Shown: positions 9,215-19,020, counted from the stretch's first letter. The stretch: 64,000 nt of DNA from Marinicella pacifica (GCF_014636635.1 NZ_BMEO01000012.1:1-64000), one strand, 5' to 3'. Numbers and translations: made by a program. Notes: generated by a model not told the origin, from the sequence alone.

Positions 9215-10257
9215 GCCACCACCTGTTCGCAAATATCGGCCATGCGATTGACCACATCCGGTTTTGAGAGTTGTTTTAAAAACTGACGCATCTGCTGTTG
9301 TTGCTGGTCATCCAACAATAAACCAATCTGTGCAGTCAGTTCTTCTGTTGAACCCTTTTCTGCCCAAATTAATGCAGCATTCTGATTCACCAGATACATG
9401 GCATTTTTGGTTTGGTGGTCATCCACGGCTTGCGGAAAGGGCACCAGTAAAGCCGGCAGATGCATCGCCGTAATTTCCGCCAGGGTTAAAGCGCCGGCAC
9501 GGGCAATACACACATCGGCCCAGCGGTAGGCTTTGGCCATGTTGTGAATGAATTCATCAATGCGTACCTGTGACCGATACGTGCCATAGGCTTCAGCAGT
9601 TTTTTGAGTGTTGTTTTTGCCGCATTGATGCCACACCTGAACCACACCTTGTTCAATCGGTTCTTTCAGCGCATCAGGCAAAATCCGGTTAAGACTTTGC
9701 GCACCCAGTGAACCACCCATAATCAACACATGAAAGGGGGTATCTGAGTGATCCTTTTTGGGTGCATCCACAATGGAACCTCGCACCGGATTACCCACCC
9801 ACTGGGCGCCATACAATCCACCCAGGTCAAAGCCGGTCAGTACTTTATCGGCATGTTTGGCCAACAAGCGATTGGTCATGCCAAACAAACTGTTTTGCTC
9901 ATGTACCACCAGTTTGGTGGCACAAAAACGGGTTGCCAGACCGCCCGGTGCAGCCACGTAACCGCCCATAGAAATGGCCACATCAATGGCTTCTTTTTTC
10001 ATAAAACGGCGTGCTTGCCAGGTGGCTTTTAACACCACAAACGGTGTCACTAATTTTCTGATAATGCCTTTGCCGCGTAGGGGTTTGACTTTTAACAGTT
10101 TCAGGCGAATACCGTACTGACGCACAATGCGCTCTTCCATGCCGCCTTTGGCACCCAGCCAATACACCGTATGTCCGCGTTTTTGTAGCGCTTTGGCCAC
10201 GGCAATACCCGGAAAAATATGTCCACCAGTGCCACCGGCCATGATCACAAATTTCAT
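9211..10257 (-). CDS. murG: Lipid II synthase MurG
   Basis: Membrane-associated GT-B glycosyltransferase that adds GlcNAc from UDP-GlcNAc to lipid I, giving lipid II. The 348 residues show the N-terminal GGTGGHIFPGIAVAKAL loop, the second G-loop MGGSLGAQSLN, and the donor-binding region ARAGALTLAEITAMHLPALLVP with PQAVDDHQ. It overlaps ftsW by 4 nt (ATGA) and murC by 4 nt, placing it in the same transcript. Confidence 0.97.
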   Translation of the reverse strand: MKFVIMAGGTGGHIFPGIAVAKALQKRGHTVYWLGAKGGMEERIVRQYGIRLKLLKVKPLRGKGIIRKLVTPFVVLKATWQARRFMKKEAIDVAISMGGYVAAPGGLATRFCATKLVVHEQNSLFGMTNRLLAKHADKVLTGFDLGGLYGAQWVGNPVRGSIVDAPKKDHSDTPFHVLIMGGSLGAQSLNRILPDALKEPIEQGVVQVWHQCGKNNTQKTAEAYGTYRSQVRIDEFIHNMAKAYRWADVCIARAGALTLAEITAMHLPALLVPFPQAVDDHQTKNAMYLVNQNAALIWAEKGSTEELTAQIGLLLDDQQQQQMRQFLKQLSKPDVVNRMADICEQVVA

Positions 10258-11429
10258 GCTTTTGCCTCCTGCTTGGTGAGTCTGAAATTAATCCTGCGAT
10301 TTTCATAGGACACCCGAAGCACCACCGCTATGGCCAATATATTCATCATAATGGCACTGCCACCCGATGATATAAACGGCAAAGTTAAGCCTTTGGTTGG
10401 CAATAATCCGAGGTTGACGCCCATGCTTAAAAACGTCTGTAAAGCCAGCCATACCACAATACCTGAGCACAAAAATCCTCCATAAATCTGGCCATGAATA
10501 AAAGCTTGCCGGGAAATTTTAAAAATCCGAACGAATAACAGCAAAAACAAGGCCACCATCACCAGTACCCCGATAAATCCTGTCTCTTCGGCATAGACCG
10601 CAAAAATAAAATCCGTGTGAGCTTCAGGCAGATAAAACAGTTTTTGAATGCCGGCACCGATGCCGACACCGTTAAATTCACCACGCCCCACGGCAATCAG
10701 CGCCTGTACCAGTTGAAAGCCGGCATTAAAAGGATCCTGCCAGGGATCAGTAAAATTAACCAGCCGCTTAACCCGATAAGGTTCTGCCCAGGCCATCACC
10801 AAAATGGCCGAGGCGCTGATTAAACCAATCAGCGTCATATCACGGTAACGGGCACCGGCAATAAACACCATAATCAAGGTAATGGCCATCAACAATACGC
10901 CCGATCCAAAGTCAGGTTGCAACAACAGTAAAACAACAATCACTGCGGACAAGACAATGGGCCGCAACACCCCCAGCATGGATTGCCGTATGACTTTTTC
11001 ATGTTTGACCACATAGGCTGCCAGTGACATAATAAGTGCCAATTTCACCGCTTCCACCACCTGAAAACGTCCCAACCCTAAATTCAGCCAACGTCTGGCG
11101 CCATTGACTTCAACACCAATGCCCGGAATCATCATCACAATCAATAGCGCCATGGCTAAAATCAATGCCGGACGGCTTAATCGCTGGTACCAGTTCACCG
11201 GAATGTTCAGTAACAGCCAGGCACCCAATAAACTGATAACAATAAACGCCAAATGTTTCTTTAAATAATAAAACGCATCACCGGTGGTGTTTTCAGCCAC
11301 TGCCACCGAAGCGGATGCCACCATCACAACGCCGATAAACAGCAAACTAAAAAAGGCCGCACACAGCCATCCGTCAACACCGACCTGGTACCAATGAATG
11401 TGCTTTTTGTTTGTGGACTGTGCACCCAT
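10254..11429 (-). CDS. ftsW: Septal glycosyltransferase FtsW
   Basis: SEDS-family polytopic membrane glycosyltransferase that polymerises lipid II at the septum together with FtsI. The 391-residue product has about ten transmembrane helices, with family landmarks ARRWLNLG..FQVVEAVKLALI (SEDS loop), LLQPDFGSGVLL, KRLVNFTDPWQDPFNAGFQLVQALIAVGRGEFNG and the C-terminal LPFISSGGSAI. Only 3 nt separate it from mraY. In enterobacteria murD sits in exactly this gap, and here it is absent. Confidence 0.97.
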   Translation of the reverse strand: MGAQSTNKKHIHWYQVGVDGWLCAAFFSLLFIGVVMVASASVAVAENTTGDAFYYLKKHLAFIVISLLGAWLLLNIPVNWYQRLSRPALILAMALLIVMMIPGIGVEVNGARRWLNLGLGRFQVVEAVKLALIMSLAAYVVKHEKVIRQSMLGVLRPIVLSAVIVVLLLLQPDFGSGVLLMAITLIMVFIAGARYRDMTLIGLISASAILVMAWAEPYRVKRLVNFTDPWQDPFNAGFQLVQALIAVGRGEFNGVGIGAGIQKLFYLPEAHTDFIFAVYAEETGFIGVLVMVALFLLLFVRIFKISRQAFIHGQIYGGFLCSGIVVWLALQTFLSMGVNLGLLPTKGLTLPFISSGGSAIMMNILAIAVVLRVSYENRRINFRLTKQEAKA

Positions 11430-11432
11430 AAA

Positions 11433-12515
11433 TTATCGTATCTTCAAAGTGGCCAGACCCACCAAAACCAAAATAATCGCGATAATCCAAAAGCGCACAA
11501 TCACTTTGGGTTCGGCCCAGCCTTTTAATTCAAAATGGTGGTGAATCGGCGCCATTTTAAATATGCGTTTACCGCGCAATTTGAAAGACGCCACCTGTAA
11601 CATCACCGAAGCGGTTTCCATCACAAACACCCCGGCCATAATAAAAAATACAAATTCCTGTCGGGTGATAAAAGCCACCAGCCCAAGTGCCGCGCCCAGT
11701 GCCAAAGCACCGACATCACCCATAAAGACTTGTGCGGGATAGGTGTTGTACCACAAAAACCCCAGCCCTGAGCCAACGATGGCGGCACAGAAAATCGCCA
11801 GTTCACCGGCACCGGGCACAAACGGTATAATCAGATAATCACTGATGACGGCGTTGCCCGCCACATAAGCAAAAACACCCAACGCCGAGGCCACCAAAAC
11901 AGTTGGCATAATCGCCAGACCGTCCAGTCCATCCGTTAAATTCACGGCGTTACTGGCACCCACAATCACAAAATATCCCAGCGGTATCGTTAACCAGCCA
12001 AGATGCCAGTTGAAATCAGTGATCATCGGTATCACCAGTTGTTCTCGAATGCTGCTGTCACCCCAAAAATACAGGTACAGCACCGCTGTTAAACCAACCA
12101 GAGACTGTAAAGAATATTTATAACGAGCGGCTAAGCCATCAGCATTTTTACGGTGAATTTTTTTAAAATCATCGAGCCAGCCAATCAGACCAAAGCCAAC
12201 AATAACAAACAATGACAGCCAGATATAGTGATTGCTTAAATCAGCCCATAACAAAGTTACCAGGGCAATAATCACCAGAATCAGACTGCCGCCCATGGTC
12301 GGTGTGCCTTGCTTACTTAAATGACTTTCAGGTCCGATTTTTCGCACTTGCTGACCGATTTGTTTGGCCTGTAACCAGGCAATAAAACGTCCGCCAAACA
12401 TCAGCGACAGGATTAAGGCGGTCAATGCCGCCACCACCGCGCGAAAGGTTAAATAACCAAATATATTCAACCATGAAAAATGCGCTTGTAATTGTTCTGC
12501 CAACCAATAAATCAT
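11433..12515 (-). CDS. mraY: Phospho-MurNAc-pentapeptide translocase MraY
   Basis: Integral membrane transferase that moves phospho-MurNAc-pentapeptide from UDP to undecaprenyl phosphate, making lipid I. At 360 residues it equals the E. coli enzyme. Motifs include the DDxxK-like [24 protein letters not shown] with the catalytic Asp, [13 protein letters not shown], and [13 protein letters not shown] near the C-terminus. Ten hydrophobic helices are visible. It starts within the murF stop (4-nt overlap). Confidence 0.98.
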   Translation of the reverse strand: MIYWLAEQLQAHFSWLNIFGYLTFRAVVAALTALILSLMFGGRFIAWLQAKQIGQQVRKIGPESHLSKQGTPTMGGSLILVIIALVTLLWADLSNHYIWLSLFVIVGFGLIGWLDDFKKIHRKNADGLAARYKYSLQSLVGLTAVLYLYFWGDSSIREQLVIPMITDFNWHLGWLTIPLGYFVIVGASNAVNLTDGLDGLAIMPTVLVASALGVFAYVAGNAVISDYLIIPFVPGAGELAIFCAAIVGSGLGFLWYNTYPAQVFMGDVGALALGAALGLVAFITRQEFVFFIMAGVFVMETASVMLQVASFKLRGKRIFKMAPIHHHFELKGWAEPKVIVRFWIIAIILVLVGLATLKIR

Positions 12516-13855
12516 GCCGCCAGTACCCCCAATAAAGCGTCCACCACACGCTCTAATCGCAACCCGCGTGAAGCCTTGATAAGAACACTTTCTTGTCCTG
12601 TCAGACAGGCTTTAACATCAGCGATTAGCTGATCACTGTCTTGATAAGCCTGACATTGCGCACCACCAAAACCTGCACATACATTTGATGCCCAATCCCC
12701 CAACGCGTAAAGTTGGTCAATGCCGTGGAATTTGGCCTGTTGACCCAGTTGCCGATGGGCGGATTCTGCCTTGTCACCCAATTCCAGCATATCTCCACAA
12801 ATAAAAATTTTCGGCTTAGGCAAATTTGATAACACCGTTAATGCCGCTTGCATCGATGCCGGATTGGCATTGTAGCTGTCATCAATCAAAATTCCGCCCT
12901 GTTTAAAGGTATGCTTTTGTAAACGTCCTGCTTCGGGTTTAAAATGAGCCAAACCCTGTTCAATCAAATCAACCGGAACGCCCAGTTGATCGGCCATTGC
13001 CACCACCGCAGTTGCATTCATTAAATTATGATCACCTGCCACCGGCAGCCGCAAGGGTATTGATGCACCAACCGCTAACTGCACTGCAGATTGGCCGTTA
13101 TCGTCCTTAATAAGCTGATAGTCCGCGCCGGGCTGACTACCATAGCGTACAGATGACGCGGCGGCGGGAATCTGCCAGAAATCATTAAAGTGATCATCGT
13201 CATTGATCACAGCCACACCCGCGGCTTTTAAATGTCGGTATATCTCACCTTTGGTTTCGGCAATCGCCTCCAAACTGCCAAAACGACCCACATGGGCGGC
13301 ACTGATGTTATTAACCAGCGCCATATCAGGCGGTGCTATTTCACACAAATAAGCAATGTCACCGGGCTGACCAGCACCCATTTCCAATATCAGGTACTTG
13401 GTATCAGGCTTAAGCGCCAGTACCGTTAAAGGCAAGCCAATTTCATTGTTAAAATTCCCCTGCGTGGCTTGCACCGAACCCTGTCTCTTAAGCACACTGT
13501 AAAGCATGTTTTTAACGGTGGTTTTTCCATTAGATCCGGTGATGGCAATCACCGTGGCCTGATTTTGTTGTAACCAGGCGCTGGCCAGCGCTGCCAGCGC
13601 TTTTTGCGTATCAGAACAAATAATCTGGGGCACCTGAACATCCACTGGTCGCGCCACCAAAACCGCGATGGCACCTCTTGAGACTGCCTGCTGACAGAAA
13701 TCCGCACCGTCAAAATTTGCTCCGCTCAAAGCAATAAAAAGCTGTCCTGTCTGAACCTGCCGCGAATCGGTACTGATCCCCTGAATGCGCACATCTTTAC
13801 CCACCAGACGGGCACTGAGTAATGTCGCGATTTGGTGCAACTGCATTTTAATCAT
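12512..13855 (-). CDS. murF: UDP-MurNAc-tripeptide--D-Ala-D-Ala ligase
   Basis: Cytoplasmic Mur ligase that adds D-Ala-D-Ala to UDP-MurNAc-tripeptide. The 447 residues show the P-loop [12 protein letters not shown], the N-terminal substrate domain with [22 protein letters not shown] and C-terminal [12 protein letters not shown]. Start ATG 13855 overlaps the murE stop (ATGA). A second Met three codons in is possible. It partners with ddl in this operon, which supplies the dipeptide. Confidence 0.96.
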   Translation of the reverse strand: MIKMQLHQIATLLSARLVGKDVRIQGISTDSRQVQTGQLFIALSGANFDGADFCQQAVSRGAIAVLVARPVDVQVPQIICSDTQKALAALASAWLQQNQATVIAITGSNGKTTVKNMLYSVLKRQGSVQATQGNFNNEIGLPLTVLALKPDTKYLILEMGAGQPGDIAYLCEIAPPDMALVNNISAAHVGRFGSLEAIAETKGEIYRHLKAAGVAVINDDDHFNDFWQIPAAASSVRYGSQPGADYQLIKDDNGQSAVQLAVGASIPLRLPVAGDHNLMNATAVVAMADQLGVPVDLIEQGLAHFKPEAGRLQKHTFKQGGILIDDSYNANPASMQAALTVLSNLPKPKIFICGDMLELGDKAESAHRQLGQQAKFHGIDQLYALGDWASNVCAGFGGAQCQAYQDSDQLIADVKACLTGQESVLIKASRGLRLERVVDALLGVLAA

Positions 13856-15339
13856 GCCGCCGCCTCCTGCCAGTCCTGCACCACCTGAAAATCATTCATT
13901 TCAATAAAATCTTCCCTAATTTGCTGGGTGGTTTCATGGCCTTTGCCGGCAATCAACACCACATCACCGGTCACTGACTGCGCCAAGGCCTGCTCAATGG
14001 CGGCTTTGCGGTTATGAATAATCAGCGGCTTTGATGTCATTCCCTTCACGATGTCGGCAGTTATCTCTGTCGCTGATTCAAAACGCGGGTTATCGTCGGT
14101 AACGATCACATGGTTCGCCAACTTTTCGGCAATACGGCCCATTTGCGGGCGTTTGCTTTTGTCGCGATCTCCACCACAACCAAACACACACCACAATTCA
14201 TGTGAGCAGTGAGCTGTCAAAGCGCTGAGCACCTGCGCCAGGGCGTCCGGTGTGTGGGCAAAATCGATGACCACGGTCACCTCTTTATGACTCAGCCGAA
14301 TGACGTTCATGCGCCCGGGAACCGGCGTCAGTTTTGTCACCGCTTCGCTGATTTGAGTCGGCGTAAAATTCAATTCTGTGAGCACCGCCATCACCGCCAA
14401 TAGATTATCCACATTAAAGCGTCCCAGCAAAACGCTGTTTACGGCATCGCAGCTTTCGTTGTGGTGCCACTGAAAAGCCAGACCGGCTTGATGAAGCTCA
14501 ATATTGCGTGCCTGGTGATGATGTTGCACACCCTTAAATGGCTGACCGTAAACACTGACCACCGGTGCCTTGATGCCCGTTTGTAACCATTGCCGGCCGT
14601 AACCGTCGTCGCTGTTAATCACCGCATGTCGCAGGTCAAAATCTGTGAACAAACGCTGCTTTGCTTCGGCATAAGCGGCCATGCTGCGATGATAATCGAG
14701 GTGGTCCTGGCTGATATGGGTGAATACCGCCGTATCAATGCACAAGTCATTGAGCCTTCCCTGTACCAGTGCATGGGACGAAGCTTCTAAACACACCCAG
14801 TCATAACCGGCGTTGACCCATGCCGCCAGGTGCTTTTGTATGTGTAAGGCCGAAGGCGTTGTGTTGGCTAACGGCACAAGGGCATTCAAGTCTCCCGCGC
14901 CCAGAGTGCCCATATAAGCCGCTTTTTGTCCCAACTGCGTCAAAGCCTGCACCAGTAACCAAACAGTTGAGGTTTTTCCATTGGTACCGGTGACCGCAAC
15001 CACTTTGATTTTTCGGCTTGGATTATCATAAAAGGCAGCCGCCAGAGCTCCCAGTTTTTGGCTTAATTGTTTGATTTCATAAATTGGGATATGGGTTGCT
15101 TGTCGGTTTAAGTCCTGTGTCAGTGGCATTTCTGCAAAAATCGCCACCGCGCCCTGTTTTTCAGCTTGCTCGGCAAATTCAATACCATGGTGTTGATGAC
15201 CCGCTAAAGCCACAAACACATGACCGGCCTGAATATCACGGCTGTTAATCGCCAAGCCGGTTACAATCGGGTCCTGATCTGCCGAATCCGTAACACCGAC
15301 AACCGCCAATAACACAGACAGACGCTTGGCTTCAGCCAT
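13852..15339 (-). CDS. murE: UDP-MurNAc-L-Ala-D-Glu--meso-DAP ligase
   Basis: Cytoplasmic Mur ligase adding the third residue of the stem peptide. The 495 residues carry the P-loop GTNGKTSTVWLL, the central EASSHALVQGRL and ISQDHLDYH, and VIDFAHTPDAL. The motif D-N-P-R (in TDDNPRFES) is the signature of meso-diaminopimelate specificity, in contrast to the Lys-adding enzymes. It overlaps ftsI by 8 nt and murF by 4 nt. Confidence 0.96.
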   Translation of the reverse strand: MAEAKRLSVLLAVVGVTDSADQDPIVTGLAINSRDIQAGHVFVALAGHQHHGIEFAEQAEKQGAVAIFAEMPLTQDLNRQATHIPIYEIKQLSQKLGALAAAFYDNPSRKIKVVAVTGTNGKTSTVWLLVQALTQLGQKAAYMGTLGAGDLNALVPLANTTPSALHIQKHLAAWVNAGYDWVCLEASSHALVQGRLNDLCIDTAVFTHISQDHLDYHRSMAAYAEAKQRLFTDFDLRHAVINSDDGYGRQWLQTGIKAPVVSVYGQPFKGVQHHHQARNIELHQAGLAFQWHHNESCDAVNSVLLGRFNVDNLLAVMAVLTELNFTPTQISEAVTKLTPVPGRMNVIRLSHKEVTVVIDFAHTPDALAQVLSALTAHCSHELWCVFGCGGDRDKSKRPQMGRIAEKLANHVIVTDDNPRFESATEITADIVKGMTSKPLIIHNRKAAIEQALAQSVTGDVVLIAGKGHETTQQIREDFIEMNDFQVVQDWQEAAA

Positions 15340-17050
15340 GATTCTCCTCCGTGGTTTGCGGTGACTTTTGTTCAGCCGTCAAGGGCGCTTCATCGGCCGG
15401 TACGTTTAATAAACGCAAGCCAGTTTTCATCACTTCGGCAAACAAGGGTGCGGCCACCTGACCGCCATAATAGGCTTCTCCCTGGGGACTGTTAATATTC
15501 ACTGCCACCACCAGACGCGGCCGGCTGACCGGCGAAAACCCCACAAAAGACGCCATGTAATTGTCCGAATAGCCACCGTCTTCAGCAATACGGGCGGTTC
15601 CGGTTTTACCGGCAACACTGTATTTGGATAAACCCGCCCGATGTCCTGCATTGTCTGTCACCACATGTGACAGCATTTCAGAAACCGTGGCGGCCATGGC
15701 CGGGTCAATAATCGCCCGTTCTTCGTTGAGGCTGTTTTTGATAAAAGTCGGTGCCCGATAACGACCCTTGTTGGCAAACACCGAGTAAGCAGAAGCCAAC
15801 TGCAAAGTGGTCACCGATAAATTATAACCCCGTGATAAGGCCGCATGATCGACGGTGCGCCAACGGTTGTAAGGTGGCAGATAACCCGCTGATTCACCGA
15901 TAAAACCACTGCCGGTGGATTGACCAAAACCGAAGCGTTGGTAAACATCCCACAAATGTTCTTTGCCTAAATCAAGCACCAACTTGGCGACCCCGATGTT
16001 ACTTGATTTAACCAGGATATCCACCAGATTCAGTTCACCATAGTCTCTGAAATCATGAATCACAAAGCCATCCACCTCATAAACGCCCGGTGAAGTATCA
16101 ATGGTTGAGGTGCGGCTGTATTGACCGCTTTCCAGCGCCGCCACAATGGCAAACGGCTTCATCACCGAACCCGGCTCATAAATATCCGTCACCGCACGGT
16201 TGCGCCAACCATTGTTGTCCTCTTTGCTGCCGTTGGGATTAAATGACGGCATGTTGGCCATCGCCAGCACTTCGCCGGTACTGACATCCAGCACCACCAC
16301 TGAACCTGATTTAGCGCGGTGCTGATAAACCACTTTCTTTAACGCCAGATAAGCGGCGTACTGCAAACGCCGATCAAGACTTAAATACAAATCTTTGCCC
16401 GGCTTGGGGGCTTTGATTTCATCCACGTCAATATCGGCCACGGCATGACCCAGCAGGTCTTTGACCACAGTCTTCTTACCTGAAGTACCGGTCAGCCAAT
16501 TATCATAGGTGCGCTCCAGACCTTCCTGACCCTGATCTTCGACATTGGTAAAACCCACCACATTACCGAGAATTTCTCCGGCAGGATAAAAACGTTTGTA
16601 TTCTGTTCTGAATTCCACGCCGGGCATATTCAGCGCTCTGACCGCATCGGCCATCATAGGCGTAATCCGACGTTTGATAAACAAAAACTGACGATCGGTG
16701 CGACTGGTGATAATTTGTTTGAGCTCTTTTGCATTCAACTGCAAAACCTCTGCCAACTGTTCCACTTTAGAAAACTGATCTATGAGCTGTCCCGGCACAA
16801 TACCCACCGACGGCATCGCCGTACTTAAGGCCAAAGGCTCACCGTTTCGATCATAAATAGCCCCGCGAGACACCGGCATTTCCACTTCCTTTACATGGCG
16901 CATTTCACCCTGTGCCTGATAAAAATCCTTGCCTTTAACCTGTATTGCAAAGGCCCGCACCACCACCACCATAAAACCACACAGCAACAAGGCCATCACC
17001 GCCAACATCCGCAATTGGGTTCGACTGATTTGTGCGCCTGATTGTGTCAT
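15332..17050 (-). CDS. ftsI: Septal transpeptidase FtsI (PBP3)
   Basis: Class B penicillin-binding protein cross-linking septal peptidoglycan alongside FtsW. The 572 residues comprise a cytoplasmic tail, one transmembrane helix (MLAVMALLLCGFMVVVVRAFAI, about 15-36), a pedestal domain (RGAIYDRNGEPLAL) and the transpeptidase domain. Active-site motifs are S-x-x-K in GSVMKPFAI, S-x-N as SSN in VKSSNIGVAK, and KTGT in AGKTGTARI. It overlaps ftsL (4 nt) and murE (8 nt). Confidence 0.97.
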   Translation of the reverse strand: MTQSGAQISRTQLRMLAVMALLLCGFMVVVVRAFAIQVKGKDFYQAQGEMRHVKEVEMPVSRGAIYDRNGEPLALSTAMPSVGIVPGQLIDQFSKVEQLAEVLQLNAKELKQIITSRTDRQFLFIKRRITPMMADAVRALNMPGVEFRTEYKRFYPAGEILGNVVGFTNVEDQGQEGLERTYDNWLTGTSGKKTVVKDLLGHAVADIDVDEIKAPKPGKDLYLSLDRRLQYAAYLALKKVVYQHRAKSGSVVVLDVSTGEVLAMANMPSFNPNGSKEDNNGWRNRAVTDIYEPGSVMKPFAIVAALESGQYSRTSTIDTSPGVYEVDGFVIHDFRDYGELNLVDILVKSSNIGVAKLVLDLGKEHLWDVYQRFGFGQSTGSGFIGESAGYLPPYNRWRTVDHAALSRGYNLSVTTLQLASAYSVFANKGRYRAPTFIKNSLNEERAIIDPAMAATVSEMLSHVVTDNAGHRAGLSKYSVAGKTGTARIAEDGGYSDNYMASFVGFSPVSRPRLVVAVNINSPQGEAYYGGQVAAPLFAEVMKTGLRLLNVPADEAPLTAEQKSPQTTEENHG

Positions 17051-17316
17051 CGTTTTATGACCATAATATGTTCATCTTCGGGCAATTTCATGCCCAACTC
17101 CGTTTTCGCCAAATGTTCAATGCGGCTGTTGCTCACCAGCGTGGACAGCTCAATTTGTAACCGCGCCCACTCACCGTTGATCCGGGTTTTTTCCTGTTCA
17201 GCCTGTTGTAAAGTGGCAAAAACTTTTCTGGTTTCATTCTGGCTGTACACATACGCAACCAACACAGACGCCAGTAAAACCGATAAAATCATCGTTATCA
17301 GCGACTGCAGGTTCAT
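17047..17316 (-). CDS. ftsL: Cell division protein FtsL
   Basis: Small bitopic divisome protein that forms a coiled coil with FtsB and activates FtsWI. The 89-residue product has a transmembrane helix (ITMILSVLLASVLVAYVYS, about 7-25) and then a heptad-containing periplasmic segment with conserved ARLQIELSTL. FtsL is poorly conserved, and the position between rsmH and ftsI with 4-nt overlaps on both sides supports the call as much as the sequence does. Confidence 0.92.
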   Translation of the reverse strand: MNLQSLITMILSVLLASVLVAYVYSQNETRKVFATLQQAEQEKTRINGEWARLQIELSTLVSNSRIEHLAKTELGMKLPEDEHIMVIKR

Positions 17317-18230
17317 AAGCGTTCTCCCACCCGCATCACCGCACTGCGGGCTCGGATGTTGTCATCCACTTCATGGGCTTTAACCGCCTGACCAATTATT
17401 TTCAGCGTCGCACAGGGCATGTCATCAGGCAACACCGGCATCCGCCGATCCACTCTCACCGGCCGCGCCTGTTGCTTCATAAACCGTTTCACCAGTCGGT
17501 CTTCCAGCGAGTGAAAACTGATGACCACCAACCGACCACCTGGATTCAACAAATCCAGCGCCAACGGTAAACTGCGCTCAATTTGACCCAATTCATCATT
17601 AACATGAATGCGAATAGCCTGAAAAACCCGTGTCGCAGGATTTTTTTTGGTGAACACTTTATTCACCTCTGCCACCAGATCAGCCAATTGTCCGGTTCGG
17701 GTTAGCGGCGTGTCTTGTCTGGTGTCAACAATCTTCTGAGCAATTCTGCGGGCAAATTTTTCTTCGCCATAACGCCAAAACACTTTTCTCATCTCATCCA
17801 TGTCAGCGGTCGCCAGCCACTGCGCCGCCGTTTCACCCTGACGGTTGTCCATGCGCATATCCAAAGGTCCGTCTTGCTGAAAACTAAAACCCCGCTCAGC
17901 CTGATCAATCTGCGGTGATGACACCCCAAAATCAAACAGCACACCGTGATAAGTTCCCGGACTTAGCTGTTCGCTCATGACGGTTTCAAAATCGCCTGAA
18001 TAAACAGTCACGCGACTGTCCTCAGCTGCCATCTCATGGGCCACTTTCAAGGCCTCAGGGTCCCGATCAATCACATCCAGGCGTCCCTGCCCGGAGAGGT
18101 TTTCAAGAATTTTTAAGGCATGACCACCGCGTCCGAATGTGGCATCTAAATAGTGACCATCCGGTTTGACAGCGAGGGATGCTGTGGCTTGCTGCAACAG
18201 AACGCTTTGGTGCATTGACTGATCCATCAC
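17313..18230 (-). CDS. rsmH: 16S rRNA m4C1402 methyltransferase RsmH
   Basis: SAM-dependent N4-methyltransferase acting on C1402 of 16S rRNA (formerly MraW). The 305-residue product opens with HQSVLLQQ and the SAM motif LDATFGRGGHALKIL, followed by GVLFDFGVSSPQID and GGRLVVISFHSLEDRLVKRF, all family hallmarks. The start is either GTG 18230, overlapping the mraZ TGA, or ATG 18227 right behind it. The two differ by one residue. Confidence 0.97.
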   Translation of the reverse strand: MMDQSMHQSVLLQQATASLAVKPDGHYLDATFGRGGHALKILENLSGQGRLDVIDRDPEALKVAHEMAAEDSRVTVYSGDFETVMSEQLSPGTYHGVLFDFGVSSPQIDQAERGFSFQQDGPLDMRMDNRQGETAAQWLATADMDEMRKVFWRYGEEKFARRIAQKIVDTRQDTPLTRTGQLADLVAEVNKVFTKKNPATRVFQAIRIHVNDELGQIERSLPLALDLLNPGGRLVVISFHSLEDRLVKRFMKQQARPVRVDRRMPVLPDDMPCATLKIIGQAVKAHEVDDNIRARSAVMRVGERL

Positions 18231-18676
18231 AACACCAATGACTTCATATCGTCAGAAACGTCTCCGCCCATGGCCGGCACCTGATGCCGTTGTTTATGCA
18301 AGGCATCCTCATTCCAAATCTCAAATTTTTTGCCCAAACCCAACATCACAACACGCTTTTCCATCGACGCCACTTGCCGCAAAGTCACCGGCAACAAGAT
18401 CCGCGAACCTTTATCGGGACTGACATGATAAGCACTACCCACCAACCGCCTTTGCAACGCGCGGTGCATCGGATCAAATGTACTCAAGGCCATCACACTG
18501 TCACGCACCTTTTCCCACTCGGCTTGCGGATACAGCCACAGGGAGTCATTTTCATAGGCGTTATAAGTGAGCACCAGGGCATTATCACAGGCGCTGGCAA
18601 TCGGATCGCGGTACATTGATGGTATCGCTAACCGTCCTTTTGCATCTAAATTAAGCGCCACTTCGCCGTAAAACAC
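18227..18676 (-). CDS. mraZ: Transcriptional regulator MraZ
   Basis: AbrB-like DNA-binding protein that represses the dcw operon in E. coli. With the GTG start at 18676 the product is 149 residues and its N-terminus VFYGEVALNLDAKGRLAIP aligns position for position with the usual MFRGA..NLDSKGRLSVP. A second conserved copy, PDKGSRILLP, is central. A TTG at 18691 would add five residues lying inside a GTGGG box, so it is rejected. GGGA 7 nt upstream may serve as Shine-Dalgarno. First gene of the cluster. Confidence 0.93.
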   Translation of the reverse strand: MFYGEVALNLDAKGRLAIPSMYRDPIASACDNALVLTYNAYENDSLWLYPQAEWEKVRDSVMALSTFDPMHRALQRRLVGSAYHVSPDKGSRILLPVTLRQVASMEKRVVMLGLGKKFEIWNEDALHKQRHQVPAMGGDVSDDMKSLVL

Positions 18677-18680
18677 TACT

Positions 18681-18720
18681 TTATCCCACAATTATGTTAC
18701 TTTTACCCACTTTATTGCAC
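18681..18720 (-). promoter_or_regulatory. MraZ-type repeat operator
   Basis: Read on the minus strand, units of GTGNN plus an AT-rich 5-mer follow each other at about 10-bp steps: GTGCAATAAA (18720-18711), GTGGGTAAAA (18710-18701), GTAACATAAT (18700-18691) and, shifted by one base, GTGGGATAA (18689-18681). E. coli and Mycoplasma MraZ bind direct repeats of this kind directly upstream of mraZ. The array overlaps the promoter -10 and runs up to the start codon, which fits autorepression. Confidence 0.7.
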
Positions 18721-18747
18721 TTTAGGGCGAATTGGGTTTTAAGTCAA
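18719..18747 (-). promoter_or_regulatory. Promoter of the dcw operon
   Basis: TTGACT (18747-18742) and TAAAGT (18724-18719) on the minus strand are separated by 17 nt. Transcription would start near 18711, about 35 nt before the mraZ GTG and inside the MraZ repeat array. Confidence 0.6.
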
Positions 18748-18843
18748 GCGGGAAATCACAAAAAATGTTTGATTTTCAGTAAGTTAAAGAATTTTTCACT
18801 TTAAGAAGTATTGCTAAGTGATTGATTTAAAAGGATAGAGGCA

Positions 18844-19020
18844 TTGAACTTAATACTGAAGAACCACAATAAATTGCGCCAGGCCGAACAGGCCATGCGC
18901 AAAGCACAGTTAAGCATTAAAAAAAACGGGAACATGCAGGCGGTTACCCCACGGTGCGCTGGTCAGCAGCACGCCATGGGGCAACTATCTGACCGGATTA
19001 CTCCACCACCACATCAATAA
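18844..19020 (+). CDS. Possible small ORF, 58 codons, TTG start
   Basis: In the 306-nt gap between mraZ and the decarboxylase a plus-strand frame runs from TTG 18844 to TAA 19018-19020. Purine-rich aaggatagagg lies just upstream and could be a Shine-Dalgarno sequence. The N-terminal half would be basic and helical (KLRQAEQAMRKAQLSIKK). The last 23 nt overlap the antiparallel 3' end of the decarboxylase gene. No family is recognised and the frame may be chance. The rest of the gap holds only the dcw promoter and a GC-rich imperfect palindrome near 18953-18975. Confidence 0.2.
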   Translation: MNLILKNHNKLRQAEQAMRKAQLSIKKNGNMQAVTPRCAGQQHAMGQLSDRITPPPHQ

